Assembly (NCBI GenBank): GCA_022315425.1
Contig: JAIUPT010000050.1
Coordinates: forward strand, 930,001 to 994,000
Origin: Pseudevernia furfuracea
Lineage: Eukaryota > Ascomycota > Lecanoromycetes > Lecanorales > Parmeliaceae
Direction of reading: 5' to 3'
DNA length: 64,000 bases
The notes beneath the pieces were generated by a model. That model did not search any database and was not told where the DNA came from. It saw nothing but the letters and a program-made list of their open reading frames with translations. Positions within the stretch are counted from its first letter, which is position 1. Each line of letters begins with the position of its first letter. Below are positions 46,171 to 57,048 of the stretch, one piece after another. The translations under genes and the position numbers were made by a program.

Positions 46171-47385
46171 ATGACGAAGAGAAAGTTCCAGCAGACGGAA
46201 GATAAGCCCATCCTTACGACATTGAGAAAAAAACAACCTGTAACGATTACACGGTCACCACTAACGATCGCAATGTACGTTACTTGGACTTCCTAGAGGG
46301 TCATGACTAACGTCTCCAGTATCAATCGTAATGCCTCGACCTCTCCTCTGTTGAAGCTCCCCGGCGAGCTCCGTGACAAAGTATTCCGACTCGTTGTGGG
46401 CGATCAGTTCATCCACGTCAAATGGACCCATCATGGGGGATGCGATGGCATACCAAAGTGCGATTTTGGACTTCAGTACACTAAATGCGTCGCTACTGTC
46501 TCGGAAAACGAGGCATATAAGGAGTTCAACTCTGGCTACAACAAAGTACTGCTAAAAGATTCACAGAAGTATTATAATTCCACCTACAAAGAGCGTCATG
46601 AGAAGTGCAGACTGTGAGAGAAGCGGGAACAGAAGACTCTCGATTCATCAATGCTTGGTGCGAGTCGACAGATGTACGAAGAGGCAAAGCTACTACATTG
46701 GTCAACGACCACTTTCTCTTTCGAGGATCCAGTATCGTTCAACGAATTTGTGGGGAAGCTCACGTTTCTCCAAAAAAAAAGGTTGACGAAAATGCACATC
46801 AGCATCGACTGGATTACTTGTCAATTTAATTATCATTACAAACAGTGGGAGCGTGCGCTCAATATCCGCCTCTTAGAGAAGCTGAAAGGCCTCAAGACTG
46901 TTCACCTGTGCTTCGATCAGGACTTGGTCCAGAACTTGGTTCCGCTTGAATTCCGGCCATATGAGACTATGCTTCAGGAGAAAGATACGTCTTCGGCGGG
47001 ATGGTTTTCTTCTCGCCCCGGGATCTTGTTCTTGGACTATTTCCAATTGGAATCCTTCGGATCACTGCAAATGCTTCACCTGCAGCATGCCACTGTGGTG
47101 ATAGCCGATAAAATCAGAGACGCGAAAATCGAAGACTCGAAGCACTCGACGGACTGATGGTCTATTCAGAAGAAACGAGAGGTTGCAGAGAAAGTACGAA
47201 GCAAACTGCTTGAGCCCGGGGGAGGCAAGGTCCTCATGGCAAAGTACAAGGTCAGGCAAGAAATGCGAGAATAGGAAAAAGAGGCCAGGGAAGCCGAGGA
47301 GGCTCGTCGTGGAGCAGAACGTGCAGAGCGTAAGACTCTCAAAGAGGCCAAGAAGGCTGCCCGAGAAGAGCGAGGGAGGGCTTAA
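46171..47385 (+). pseudogene. F-box-like/DUF7730-type gene broken by three in-frame stops
   Basis: The N-terminus can be read as exon 46171-46274 joined across a 45-bp intron to a frame starting at 46320. That frame runs to TAA at 47383-47385 and is broken by TGA (46615-46617), TGA (47155-47157) and TAG (47272-47274) without any frame shift. Protein family signs lie on both sides of each stop: LLKLPGELRDKVFRLVVGDQ, then SRQMYEEAKLLHW, then WSIQKKREVAEKVRSKLL, then a Glu/Arg/Ala coiled coil. Each stop is one C-to-T change from a sense codon (CGA, CGA, CAG). The alternative is a set of short genes or readthrough. A GTGAGA donor at the first stop would delete the conserved SRQMYEE block and shift frame, so splicing does not rescue it. 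Confidence 0.72.
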
Positions 47386-47823
47386 GCGACTAGGTAGGCT
47401 GCTGGCAAGGTGCTATCCTGGTAATAAGGGTCTTCCTTTGCTTAGCATACCCTCAACCGAAGACCCAACTGGCTGGTGCCGAAAAATTGGATACCTCTGA
47501 GCAAGAAGACCATTCGAAGCACGTATAATGACCTCGCTGTAATTAGAGACGGCCGGCGAACCATCTTTACCTCTTCTGTCCTACGTTGCAAGACGATATC
47601 TTTGTGATCTCAAGATCGTACTGTACCTACCTACTGCCAACTTAATGTTCACAAATGTAAGGTAGTCCGAATGTAGAATGTACAACCGTTATCTAATCGC
47701 GGCTCGGTCGCCGTTGCGATAAGCTGTGGAGAGAGGGGACCAGTGTATCCTCAGGCATCTTCTTCTCCTACATGTTCCCTTCTAGAGGCATGTGGATGAC
47801 CTTTACTGGTCGTAGCACTCAAG
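47386..47823. promoter_or_regulatory. Intergenic, promoter side of the amidase
   Basis: About 440 bp between the interrupted gene and the amidase on the same strand. No distinct motif recognised. Confidence 0.4.
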
Positions 47824-49738
47824 ATGCTGCCACCCTTCGATTACTTCGAGCATCGCCGAGCATGGTAGACCTCCAACAGCGCATGAATAACAGCAAGCTA
47901 ATCACCTCTCAGCCAACGGAAACAGCTTGAACGATCGACCCGTATCGCCAATCTACCTCCCTCATACCACACTTCCATCTCCTCTCAGGACCGCGAAATA
48001 CTGGACAAGTCCATCGAGACACTCGTTCAAGATGTCCACAAGCAAGTTCTCAAACCGATCGACATCCTTCGAACCTATGGCAAAGTCGCCATACGCGCAC
48101 ACGAGAAGATCAATTGTCTCACAGAAGTCATGCTGCCCGAAGCGGAATCGTGGGCAGAGAACGAGGTCAATTTGAAAGGTCCCTTGGCGGGCATACCTAT
48201 ATCTTTGAAAGATTCAATAGCGGTTCGCGGTTTCGATGTCAGCGTAGGATATTCGCGCAACACGGGCAAACCTTACGCCGAGGATGGCAGTCTGGTCAAG
48301 ATACTGAAAGCTGCTGGTCAATCTTCCCCTTGCCCTTATTTCAATGGCTCGGCCTGAAAACAGTCTCTAGGAGCCATACCCTACGTCAAAACAAACTTAC
48401 CTACTACACTCCTCTCGTTCGAATCTTCCAACGATGTATGGGGCCGCTGCCTCAATCCGCATAACCCGAAGTACTCCCCGGGGGGATCTACGGGCGGCGA
48501 ATCTGCCCTTCTCGCCTACGGTGGTGGCCGTATCGGCATTGGCTCTGACGTTGCAGGCTCGGTACGAGTCCCTGCGCATTTTTCTGGTATATACTCGTTA
48601 AGATGTAGCACGGGACGTTGGCCGAAAATGGGTATGAACACGAGCATGCCTGGACAGGAGGGCATACCGAGCGTTTTCAGCCCCATGGCAAGGACGCTGG
48701 GAGATCTAGTCTACTTCTCGAGGAGTCTGATTGGGATGAAGCCGTGGTTGTGGGATCACAGTGTACACCCCATTGAGTGGCGGACCGATGAAGAGCAGAA
48801 GGTGAAAGAGACCAAGAAATTCAAGATAGGCGTAATGAGGACAGATGGTAAGAGACTAATCGACTAGAGGATCTGTCCGGCCAAAAACCTTCTACTAAGT
48901 CAATTCAAGGAGTCGTCGATCCATCCCCAGCCTGCGTCCGTGCACTCGAACGCACTGTATCCGCTCTCTCTTCCCAAGGCCATGCCCTCGTCGACGTGTC
49001 CCCGCCCTCCCCCTACACCGCTCTCCTCATCGGCTCCCAGCTTCTCAACTCCGACGGTTGCAAAATGTTCCTCTCCTTTTTTCGAACCGGTGAAACCAAC
49101 GATCCCGGTGCTCGCCAAATGTCGCTATACATGAAGATCCCGCGGCCTTTCAAATACCTTTACTACCTCTGGGTCAAGTATATAACGGGTGACAGTGTGT
49201 GGGCAGGTCTGTTGGAAAACTGGAATGAGAAGAGCGCGTATGAGCAGTGGAAATGGGTATCTAAGCGAGAGGCTTACAAGGCAAGCTGGCATGAATGGTG
49301 GAAGGGGGAGGGATTGGATTTCATGTTGACGCCGGTGAATGCAACACCAGCGGTGCCGCATGGCGGGATGAGGGAGGCGGTAAGTAGTTGTGGCTACACA
49401 TTTTTGTTCAACTTGGTAAGGAATCTTTTATGCTGGATGCTCCGGACACGAAGTGTTGATGATCGAGACAGCTCGATTACACATGCGGTGTCATGCCCAT
49501 CACCCACGTAAACAAAGCGCTCGATAAGCTACCGGCAACTTTCCAGTCCCACAAACTCAACGGGGTGGCCAAAGGCGCCTACCAGCATTATGACGCCGAA
49601 AAGATGCACGGGTTGCCGGCAGCGGTCCAGGTGGTCGGTCAAAGGTTGCAAGAAGAGAAAGTGCTGGCGATCATGGAAAGGATCGAGGAGGCACTGGTGG
49701 AAACGGGTGGCAAATACGACGTCCTCAAGATAGAGTAG
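47824..49738 (+). CDS. Amidase-signature hydrolase (acetamidase/fatty-acid amidase type)
   Basis: Hydrolyses carboxylic amides with a Ser-Ser-Lys triad. Exons 47824-47864, 47913-48316, 48371-48847, 48910-49379 and 49472-49738 give 552 residues, a normal length for fungal acetamidase-like enzymes. The start is supported by the family-like N-terminus FDYFEHRRACQRKQLE. Catalytic Lys113 lies in IPISLKDS, the cis-Ser in PGGSTGGESALLAYGGG and the nucleophile Ser in GSDVAGSVRVP. All triad residues are intact. No signal peptide is visible, so it is probably cytosolic. Substrate (acetamide, formamide, fatty amide, other) is not readable. It converges on the N-acetyltransferase gene. Confidence 0.9.
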
Positions 49739-50701
49739 GCAAGTACTTAAGTAAGTAGCGGAGCATGTTGTGCATGGTGATGTCACACAAACCAAAAAGA
49801 TTGCATCCTCATGAAACATGTATGTCGAGAGTATTGATTCGCTACCCGGTCATTGACTTTTGTCGACAAAAACCACCCCCGAGTACCCACATCAACACAC
49901 ATGACCACCGCTAGCGAGACCCCCTTGGCGTCCTTTTCAAACCTATTCTGTATGTATGTTTCTTAGCATCCTCGGTAAAGGATTCGACGCCGGGCGAGGA
50001 CGGAAAAACCCCCCGACTTGGTATATATAGCGCTTTCCTTTTCACCGCGTCCGTTCTGGTGACGAGGGGTCGATCCGGGGGTTGTTTCCCGATGAGCGCG
50101 GGTGGGTGGGTGGGCGACGGAGAGGAAGCTGGGGGAACTTTTCTCGAGTGGAAATTGTAGCCGGCGCGGAAGAAGGTTTTGACATTCTGGGGAACGGGCG
50201 TGGTTGTGAGCATGCTGTGGTACTTGTGGGGGGGGGGGGGGGGGGGGGGCAATGACAAGGGGGGATGTTGGAGACGGTTACATATGGTATGAGGGGACAA
50301 TGACTGCGAGGTAGCCAGACGGGGGGGTTTTTTTTTGCTCTCGAGTTGTTTGTTCTGCTCTGTACGTAGGTTTCTATCTATCGAGTAGTTCGTTTGTGCC
50401 CAAGGGACCTCTTTTCTTCGAGTATTGATTGGCCGACTGCTTCGAATGTCTGCCTGAATGAATGGTGGCGCTGAGAGAGAGCCTGTGAAGAATCGCACAG
50501 GCTCAGCCTCAGAATTCCCATTGCACAAAGGTATCGACAAAAGCGAATCCCGTTTCCTTGGGAAATGGCCGCCTGCGTTGTCCAAACTGGTTCATATGGT
50601 TAGTTGGTTAGTCTCACCGACCTCGGTACGTACTCACCACACGTTCAAAAAGACTGGCCAGCCGGTCAAGATCAAAGCCCACCCTTGATTTATTTTCGTC
50701 C
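49739..50701. other. Convergent intergenic stretch with a 22-nt G run
   Basis: Between the amidase (+) and the N-acetyltransferase (-). It contains an uninterrupted G run at 50228-50249 and a T8 run near 50329. No supported gene. Confidence 0.5.
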
Positions 50702-51986
50702 CTACAGCCAACTGTTCTTCCCTGCGGCGGCGTCCCCTTTGCCCAACTCGACCTCCCTCCCCCTCACGCCCTCCCTCTCCTCCTCCATCAAAACGATGGC
50801 GAAATACCGCCCCAACGCCTCCACCCTCTCCGCCTCGCTCTCGCACACCTGGACCACTTCCGTCTTACCCCCCAGATTCCTCTTCACGACCCCGTCGACC
50901 ATCATCACCTTGCCGGACACGCCGCCCCGCCCGTTTCCCCCGCGCAGGAACTTGATCGCCAAGACGGTGTGCGTCTGGAAACTCGCCGGGCTCTGGCTGG
51001 CGTAGAAGTTCATCACGTCGAGGTCCGCGGGCGTGAAGGCCAGCTCGGGGAAGCAGTAGCAGCTGTTCCACCCGACCCGGTCCGAGTTGCGGTACTCATA
51101 GGTCCACAGTTTCTGGTCCCGGGGGCACGGTTGTTCTTGTTCCGGCATGGCGGCGTGGACGAGGCGGAGCTCCTGCGAGCCGATGGTGCCGCGGGTGATG
51201 TGGTGGTCGCGGAGGGGCAGGGGCAGGGTGGGGCCGTCGCCGCCGTAGCTGACGTCGAGCATGTACTTGGCGCCGGTGGCGGGCAGGGTGACGATGTTGA
51301 CGGCGTGGACCCTGGGGTGGGAGAGAAAGCGAGGGGTGAGAATTTTGTTTTTGTTGGATTGGAATATATACATGTAGACTGACTTGGGCTTTACTTTTCC
51401 CCCTTTTCCCCCTAACGAATACATACGAAAAAGAGTCTTTTTTTGTATCGTTCATTTTCTTTATTTTTTTTTGAGAGAGAGAGAGAAAGCACACACAAGA
51501 AGGGGAGATGCGAAAAACAGAATCATCCCCGGTAAAAAAAAGATTTCATCAAAGTATGTAACCCAAACGTAATGCAGAGACTGAAGGAAAAAAACCGGTC
51601 AAAAGAAACCACCACACATACCACCCCAGATACTCCCCCCTCGGCACCCCATCCACCCTCGGCCTCACCCTCGCCCCCGCCGTGTAGACCTCGAAGCCCA
51701 ACCCGCGCAGGATGTGGTTGAAAAAGACGGCGATTTCCATGCAATACCCGCCCCGGCCCCGGCCTCCCGTCACCAGCTTCTCGTACAGGTGCTGGGGGTC
51801 CAGGCGGACTTGGTGGTCGGGGGAGTAGTGCAGGGAGAGGTTCTCGTAGGGCATGGTGGAGAGCTGGTGCGTATGGAGGGCGGTGAGGAAGGGGAGGTCC
51901 AGGGTGGAAGGAGGGTGGAAGTGAGGGGGGAGGGAAATGTGAGAGAGGTAGTGGGATATTTGGGTTGGGGTGTACGCGGAGATCAT
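50702..51986 (-). CDS. Arylamine N-acetyltransferase (NAT)
   Basis: Acetyl- (or malonyl-) CoA-dependent N-acyltransferase for arylamines and related xenobiotics. Exons 51986-51622 and 51311-50702 give 324 residues. The catalytic triad is complete: Cys82 in GGRGRGGYCMEI, His124 in VHAVNIV immediately after the junction, and Asp141 in YMLDVSYGG. The N-terminal helix bundle (LPFLTALHTHQLSTMPYENL) is canonical. The intron (51312-51621, 310 bp) is long for this genome and low in complexity, with AG and T/A runs. Fungal homologues detoxify plant benzoxazolinones or aniline-type compounds; which applies is unknown. Confidence 0.92.
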
Positions 51987-52404
51987 GGTTTTGGGGAATC
52001 TGATGTTGATATTCTTGAAACAATTGCTGTGTGTTTGAGATATATTGAAGACGCAAGTAGCAAGGGTGGTGGTGCTGGGCCGGGCTGGTGCAAAGTTGGT
52101 GGGGCGGTCGGCCCGAACCCCAAACTTTGAAAAGGGTCGCTACGGGTTTGCTTCAAACGTTTTTGCGACGACATCAATGTATAGATCAACTTTTGGGCTT
52201 GTAGTGTGGAAAGGTGTTTGGTATATTATTCGTTGTTCGTCAAATAAATACCGGTCAAACACTCTCAAAAAAGACAACGGACAATCATAAGAAGCCTCCC
52301 AATGGCAGAGGGCCAAGTGAACCAAGGACACGCTCACAAACTCCAGAAGCCCCAGCTCGCGACGAACCCTCGGGAACGGGCCAACAGAAAAGGCCGCAAA
52401 CCGA
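51987..52404. promoter_or_regulatory. Promoter side of the NAT gene
   Basis: 418 bp between two minus-strand genes. No gene or clear motif seen. Confidence 0.4.
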
Positions 52405-54372
52405 TCATCCACCCCCGTACGCCTCGCAGAACTCATGCTCGGAATTCTTATAATTCTGGTTATCCAGTATAGCCCACCCCAAATAGCAAACCGGCACGGC
52501 GCCTCCGCCAAAATTTCCCGTCGGGCTACTGCAGGCCTGGCCGTAGAATTTCGGCGCGACTTTCGACGCACAGTCCGTAAACGGGTTCGGCTGCGTGTTG
52601 ATCTCGGTCAGATCCCAGGTGCAGACCTGCATGTTGCTTAAGCAATACGTCGTAGAGCCGCCAGGGGAAGTATCCACGATCGCCTGACTGCCCTGCGTCG
52701 AGTGCGAAGCCTGCGCGCAGAGATCGGCGCCTTTGAGAAGGATCGCACCGGTTGTTTGCCCGTTGAAGAACTGCTGGTACTGGAGGTTGAAATCTTTGGT
52801 CTGTTGCTGCGTATCGTAGAGCCCATAGGTAATATCCGTAGGCGGGTCGTACCAGAAAGTCGAGCACTCCCCGTACTGGCCGTAGCCCTTACCGCAGCCT
52901 GTGGGCCAGTTCAGAGCAGTGCCATTGCTGGAGAGGGCGTTGACGTCGGTGTCGATTTGGCGGGTGAGGATGACGTTGCTGACTTGGTAGGCTTGCGATA
53001 TGACGTAGGTGTAGAGGGATTGGAGACATTGATCGACCACTGCGTTGAGGTCAGGGATCTCGCCCGACAGTGGGGTGTTTTCAACGAAGGCGAGAAAACT
53101 GGTGAGGTCGTTTTCGGCTTCAGCAAGGGCGGCCGCGTAGTTGGTTTTGAACTGTGTGACTAGGGTGCCAAGACTCGCGCTGATTTGCTTGAAGTCGAAG
53201 GTCTCCGACGTGGAGGTGCCAGTAGGGAATATGTATTTGGCCACTCCGGGGGCTTGCTGTGCGGCAATGATAATGCCTTTGATGAGGGCGCCCTGGATTA
53301 TAAATTCGGAGTCAGTATTGCTTATTTGAGGGGGAATATTGAGCCTTGGAACATGTCTACAGAGTATACACTCTCTCAAGACATGTTCTAAGGCTCAAGA
53401 CTGAGTCCAAAAGAGGAGAAATGAGCTCGGAAAATACGTACGGCGGCTTCGAATTCTGGGATAAAGGCCAAGCCGACAGTCAACGCTGTCAAGATGTCAT
53501 CGAGTGCAGCGTTAACCGTTTGCACTGGGTCGATGGTATCGATGATGGTTTGTAACTCGTTGGTCACAGTACTTTGGGCGTTGAAGATTGCTTGGTAGTA
53601 GTTGGCGAAAAGACCGTTAAGATTCCAAATGTTCCAGGCCACGTAAAATGCTCGTTGCGCATTCCACAGTCCTTGGAAGTCACCCCACGCAGGCTCTTTG
53701 CATCCGGAGTCTTCATTGATCTGAGCGCAAGTTGATGGGGAGTACTTTGGGATCGCGCGAGCATAGTAACAATCAGCGAAGCCTAGTGTACCGCAAGAAG
53801 CGTTGTTGGCTGGCCACCACCAGTTGATGTATCCCGTCAACTAGATCGAAAAATTAGATACACGAAAACGCTTGCTAAAGATTACACAGGTGGTCACTTA
53901 CGTCAAGAGCCTCCCAGCAAGAGGCGTCTGGAATTGTGGGATCGGCACAAGGTGCAGCAGGATCAAGGTCTGTTGCCCAGCTAGGAGCACCGGGACCATA
54001 TGGGACTTGGGTGAATCCCGTGGGTGGTGCCGTCCCAGTGGCGCAATAAGACGTCGTGGCAGTGCCCGAAACGGCAAAATTAATACCAGCAATTAATGTT
54101 GATCCGCAGACGCAATCTGTTATAGTGCTTGTGGGAGTATCTGCAAGCGTCGTGCTGTCTGTTGTTAGCTTAGAACAGTCTTGAACGATCACACGAATTA
54201 CACACGTCTGGAAAATACAGCCATCACCTTGCCTCGGTTCAAGGGTTGGCTCAGGTGCTCTTTCGACTATATCGTATATTGCGGCAGGTGTTGGCGCAGG
54301 CATGGGTTGCGGAAGAGCAGCGACACCTACAAGTACTGCAGATAGCCCTGCAAGGCACTTGAAGAGGTACAT
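52405..54372 (-). CDS. Secreted cysteine-containing fungal protein, function unknown
   Basis: Exons 54372-53902, 53840-53442 and 53292-52405 give 585 residues. A clear signal peptide (MYLFKCLAGLSAVLVGVAALP) is followed by a Pro/Ala/Thr-rich stretch and EPRQG, where KR- or QG-type processing is possible. The body has many Cys residues, N-glycosylation sequons and aromatic blocks such as YINWWWPANNASC and GLWNAQRAFYVAWNIWNL. A Gly/Tyr-rich part (GCGKGYGQYGEC) and a C-terminal Cys-rich region (VCYLGWAI) follow. I know similar large fungal secreted proteins of unknown function but cannot name a catalytic family. Intron 2 (53293-53441) is 149 bp and contains a strong hairpin. Confidence 0.75.
53339..53398. 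repeat. Inverted repeat (hairpin) inside intron 2 of the secreted-protein gene
   Basis: Arms 53339-53358 and 53379-53398 are 20 bp each with one mismatch (TTGAGCCTTGGAACATGTCT against its inverted partner). The 20-nt loop is itself partly palindromic around GAGTATACACTC. Confidence 0.85.
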
Positions 54373-57048
54373 AATAAAGTTCTGGAGGGGAAAGATATCT
54401 TCTTCAAAGGCTGGGGAGCGAGTGACACATGCAGAAGGAAGGAATGAACCAGAGAGAGGAAGAGAGGATAGCTAGCAACTGCCGGATTTGGAGACTGGGA
54501 GGAAAATAGGATTTTATACAAACATTTGGCGATTCAAATCGCTTCAACTCACCATTCGACATTGGAACTTTCAAGGCGGACAAAGAAGACTTCGGACCAA
54601 CCCACTGGTAGGTAGTACTTCAATTTCCGAAAGGTAGTTTGTCAACAAGGGTTCTCTGGAAGCTTGGGAAGAAAACCCAGGCCAATGCTCAACTGGCATG
54701 GAGCATCGAGCAAGTTGGATGCTTCTTTTCAGTCTAGGAGGCGACCAGCTGAAACCGCCCAAAGACTGCGGACAGCAGGTATGACGTTTAGATCCCGTTT
54801 GACGATTGAGATCGAGGATCAATAGCATGTCCATTCCGGCCAAGGTAGGGGCAAAGCGGAGAACAGCAGTGGGGAATATTGGGCCACATGCTCGCAGACT
54901 CCTCTGGGGGCCGGCCAACCCCCGATGAAGCAGCAGTAGGGAAGGTGCAATCGCAGTCAAATATGACGTACAAGAGTGGCCGTGCGAGGCGTAGAGTAGG
55001 TAAAGGAGGCCTCTACCGTAGGAATGAGATGCTTGTTTCGGCGAAGGATACGAAACGTTACAAGGATAAGGATACCTAGCCAAGCCGCAGCTGACAAGCA
55101 ATTTTTTAGACCAACCATGGAATCCAAGGAACTTGTTGCGGCTATCCGTAGGGTGGTAGCTTGCGCGAGTCTCATGGTCCTCCGAGGGCACTTCTACGCC
55201 ATCTAGTGTCACTGTTGACCAAATATTTGATAGGTTGTTGCCTGTTTCGCATCTATCTCCGATAAGAATGCAGGGAAAGTTGAAGCTACTGCGTAGGTCA
55301 CAGATGTTCGGGAGATGGTTGTTACAGATAAATTGAAGGGTCAGATTTGGGCCGCCAGCTGTGAGCGTTGTTGTTGTTGTTGAAGGTGGCTGACGTGTTT
55401 CGAGATAAGGTAGCTGTATAAGGTAATTGGATAAGGTAGTAGAATACTAGAAAGAGAAAGAGAAAGAAAAATGGGGGTAAGTAAGAGGTAAAGGGGTCAG
55501 CGTAAGAGGCGCGGATACTTAACGTTGTAAGGTTTGACTTCCGCTATGCGGCCCGCCTTTGCACTGTTTTGGGGGCCGTCAGCTCAATCTTATAAAGTTA
55601 CAAGCACCCTAAGGTACCCTATTTTCCTGCCCTTTCCTTCACCTCCCCCCGAGCTATCTTCCCACCAAATTTCGCTCTTTGGAGTCTCCTGAATCGAAAT
55701 ATATATATATAAAATAAAATACGACAAGCTTCAACATTTTGTAGCATGGGCAACATATCCAAAATATCCAACCCGGTCCAGGCTTGACCAAAGAATGTGG
55801 ACCCAGTGCTCCTGCTTACCCCCGTGCCTCACCGTGCCATAAGGGGTACCACCATCATACTCATCCGCCGCCGCTGCGGTCTCGTAGGATTGAGCGTCGC
55901 ATCCAGACTTGCGGGCCGTGTTCGCACTCTGACCACCGATGTAGTACCTAGTAGGTATTGTTTGAAACCAGGGTTTCCATTTCTCTCGGTGGTCTGGCTT
56001 CTCGAAGAAATGTGATTGGATGATGACTTATGACACCCATCATCATGTCCGAATGTGGGCTAACCGTTCTACTACGATGTGAGCATTTTCTCGGGGGAAA
56101 CCAATCGTGTGTGGGAAGATGTGCTTCAATCATCACCTCTCGATATGAACCCCATGAAACACAGTCTCAATTCTGCGAGCAAACGCTGCCCTGCAACTAA
56201 ACTGGCCCCCCGTCATCGGTCGTAAAAAAGCAAAAAAGCGCTCCAACCGATGCGAAATCCTACAGCATGACGGCGGAGACCAACATCAAGCAAGGGCCCG
56301 ACTCCCCTCGCTTACCTAGGTATGTAGTAACGATATCAACTCAAGATAGGGTTTGAATCTTTAAACTCAGGACTCGAAACTCACTGTCAACGATCCCTTT
56401 CTCTCTGATCTTCTATCCGTGAAGCCCCCAGTTCCCCATGGTAGGTAGTACAATCGGTGAGGGCCCGTGACCATGGTCTGTTTCATCGCAAGCGCGCTTT
56501 GGTAGTCGAAGGGTCCCATCGACCTGCAGAGGTTGCTGTACTTTCTCACACAAAAACGCCCATGAGGCAGACACGTACAGGCACGTGGTAGGCATCGTCG
56601 GTATGTCTGCAAATGCCGTCAAAGTCATCGCCCAACAAAGACGGAGGTTTTGATTGTCGTGAGGTACTCTGGCCGCTGAATGTCGGAAATTGGCCCATGC
56701 TGCGGAGGGCCTTCTCTCTGCTCTCGCTGTTGACCTCTATTCTCTCCTTTTATCAAGGCTTGTGTCTTTTCAGACCTCCAGATCAAATTGGAGCCCTGGT
56801 GTCGCGGCTGAAGGAGCAGGAAAAGAAGCCGTCACGCAATAATCAAACAATCAGTAGTGTATGCATGGATCGGATAGGGTATCGAAATGCTTCTCTCTAA
56901 TAATACAATGCTGTTCACGCACGTAAACGCTCCGCCCAATGCCGCTTAGCAATCCAAGAAAGTCGAGGCCGTACCCCGAGTATGCTAGAGTACACACGCG
57001 CTCAAAACTTTATTTACAAAGCCACTCGGTCCATGGAGACAAAGAGCA
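54373..57048. other. Intergenic, 2.7 kb, no convincing gene
   Basis: Contains GTTGTTGTTGTTG near 55365, GATAAGGTAG repeats at about 55400-55440, GAAAGA repeats near 55450 and ATATATAT near 55697. The longest ORF (54571-55212 minus, 213 codons) has no domain, signal or splice support. The left end carries the promoter of the secreted-protein gene and the right end the 3' UTR of SWR1. Confidence 0.5.

Noticed and set aside
45649..46236. A 195-codon minus-strand ORF
   Set aside because: It overlaps the first exon of the interrupted gene on the other strand and has no domain.
46614..46670. An intron that would remove the first premature stop of the interrupted gene
   Set aside because: It would delete the conserved SRQMYEE block and put the downstream sequence in the wrong frame.
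41491..51986. A secondary-metabolite gene cluster around the LaeA-like methyltransferase, amidase and NAT
   Set aside because: No synthase, terpene cyclase, prenyltransferase or P450 is present, and the genes between are unrelated.
54571..55212. A 213-codon minus-strand ORF in the 2.7-kb gap
   Set aside because: No recognisable motif, no signal peptide, no splice support and no family-like sequence. It may be chance.
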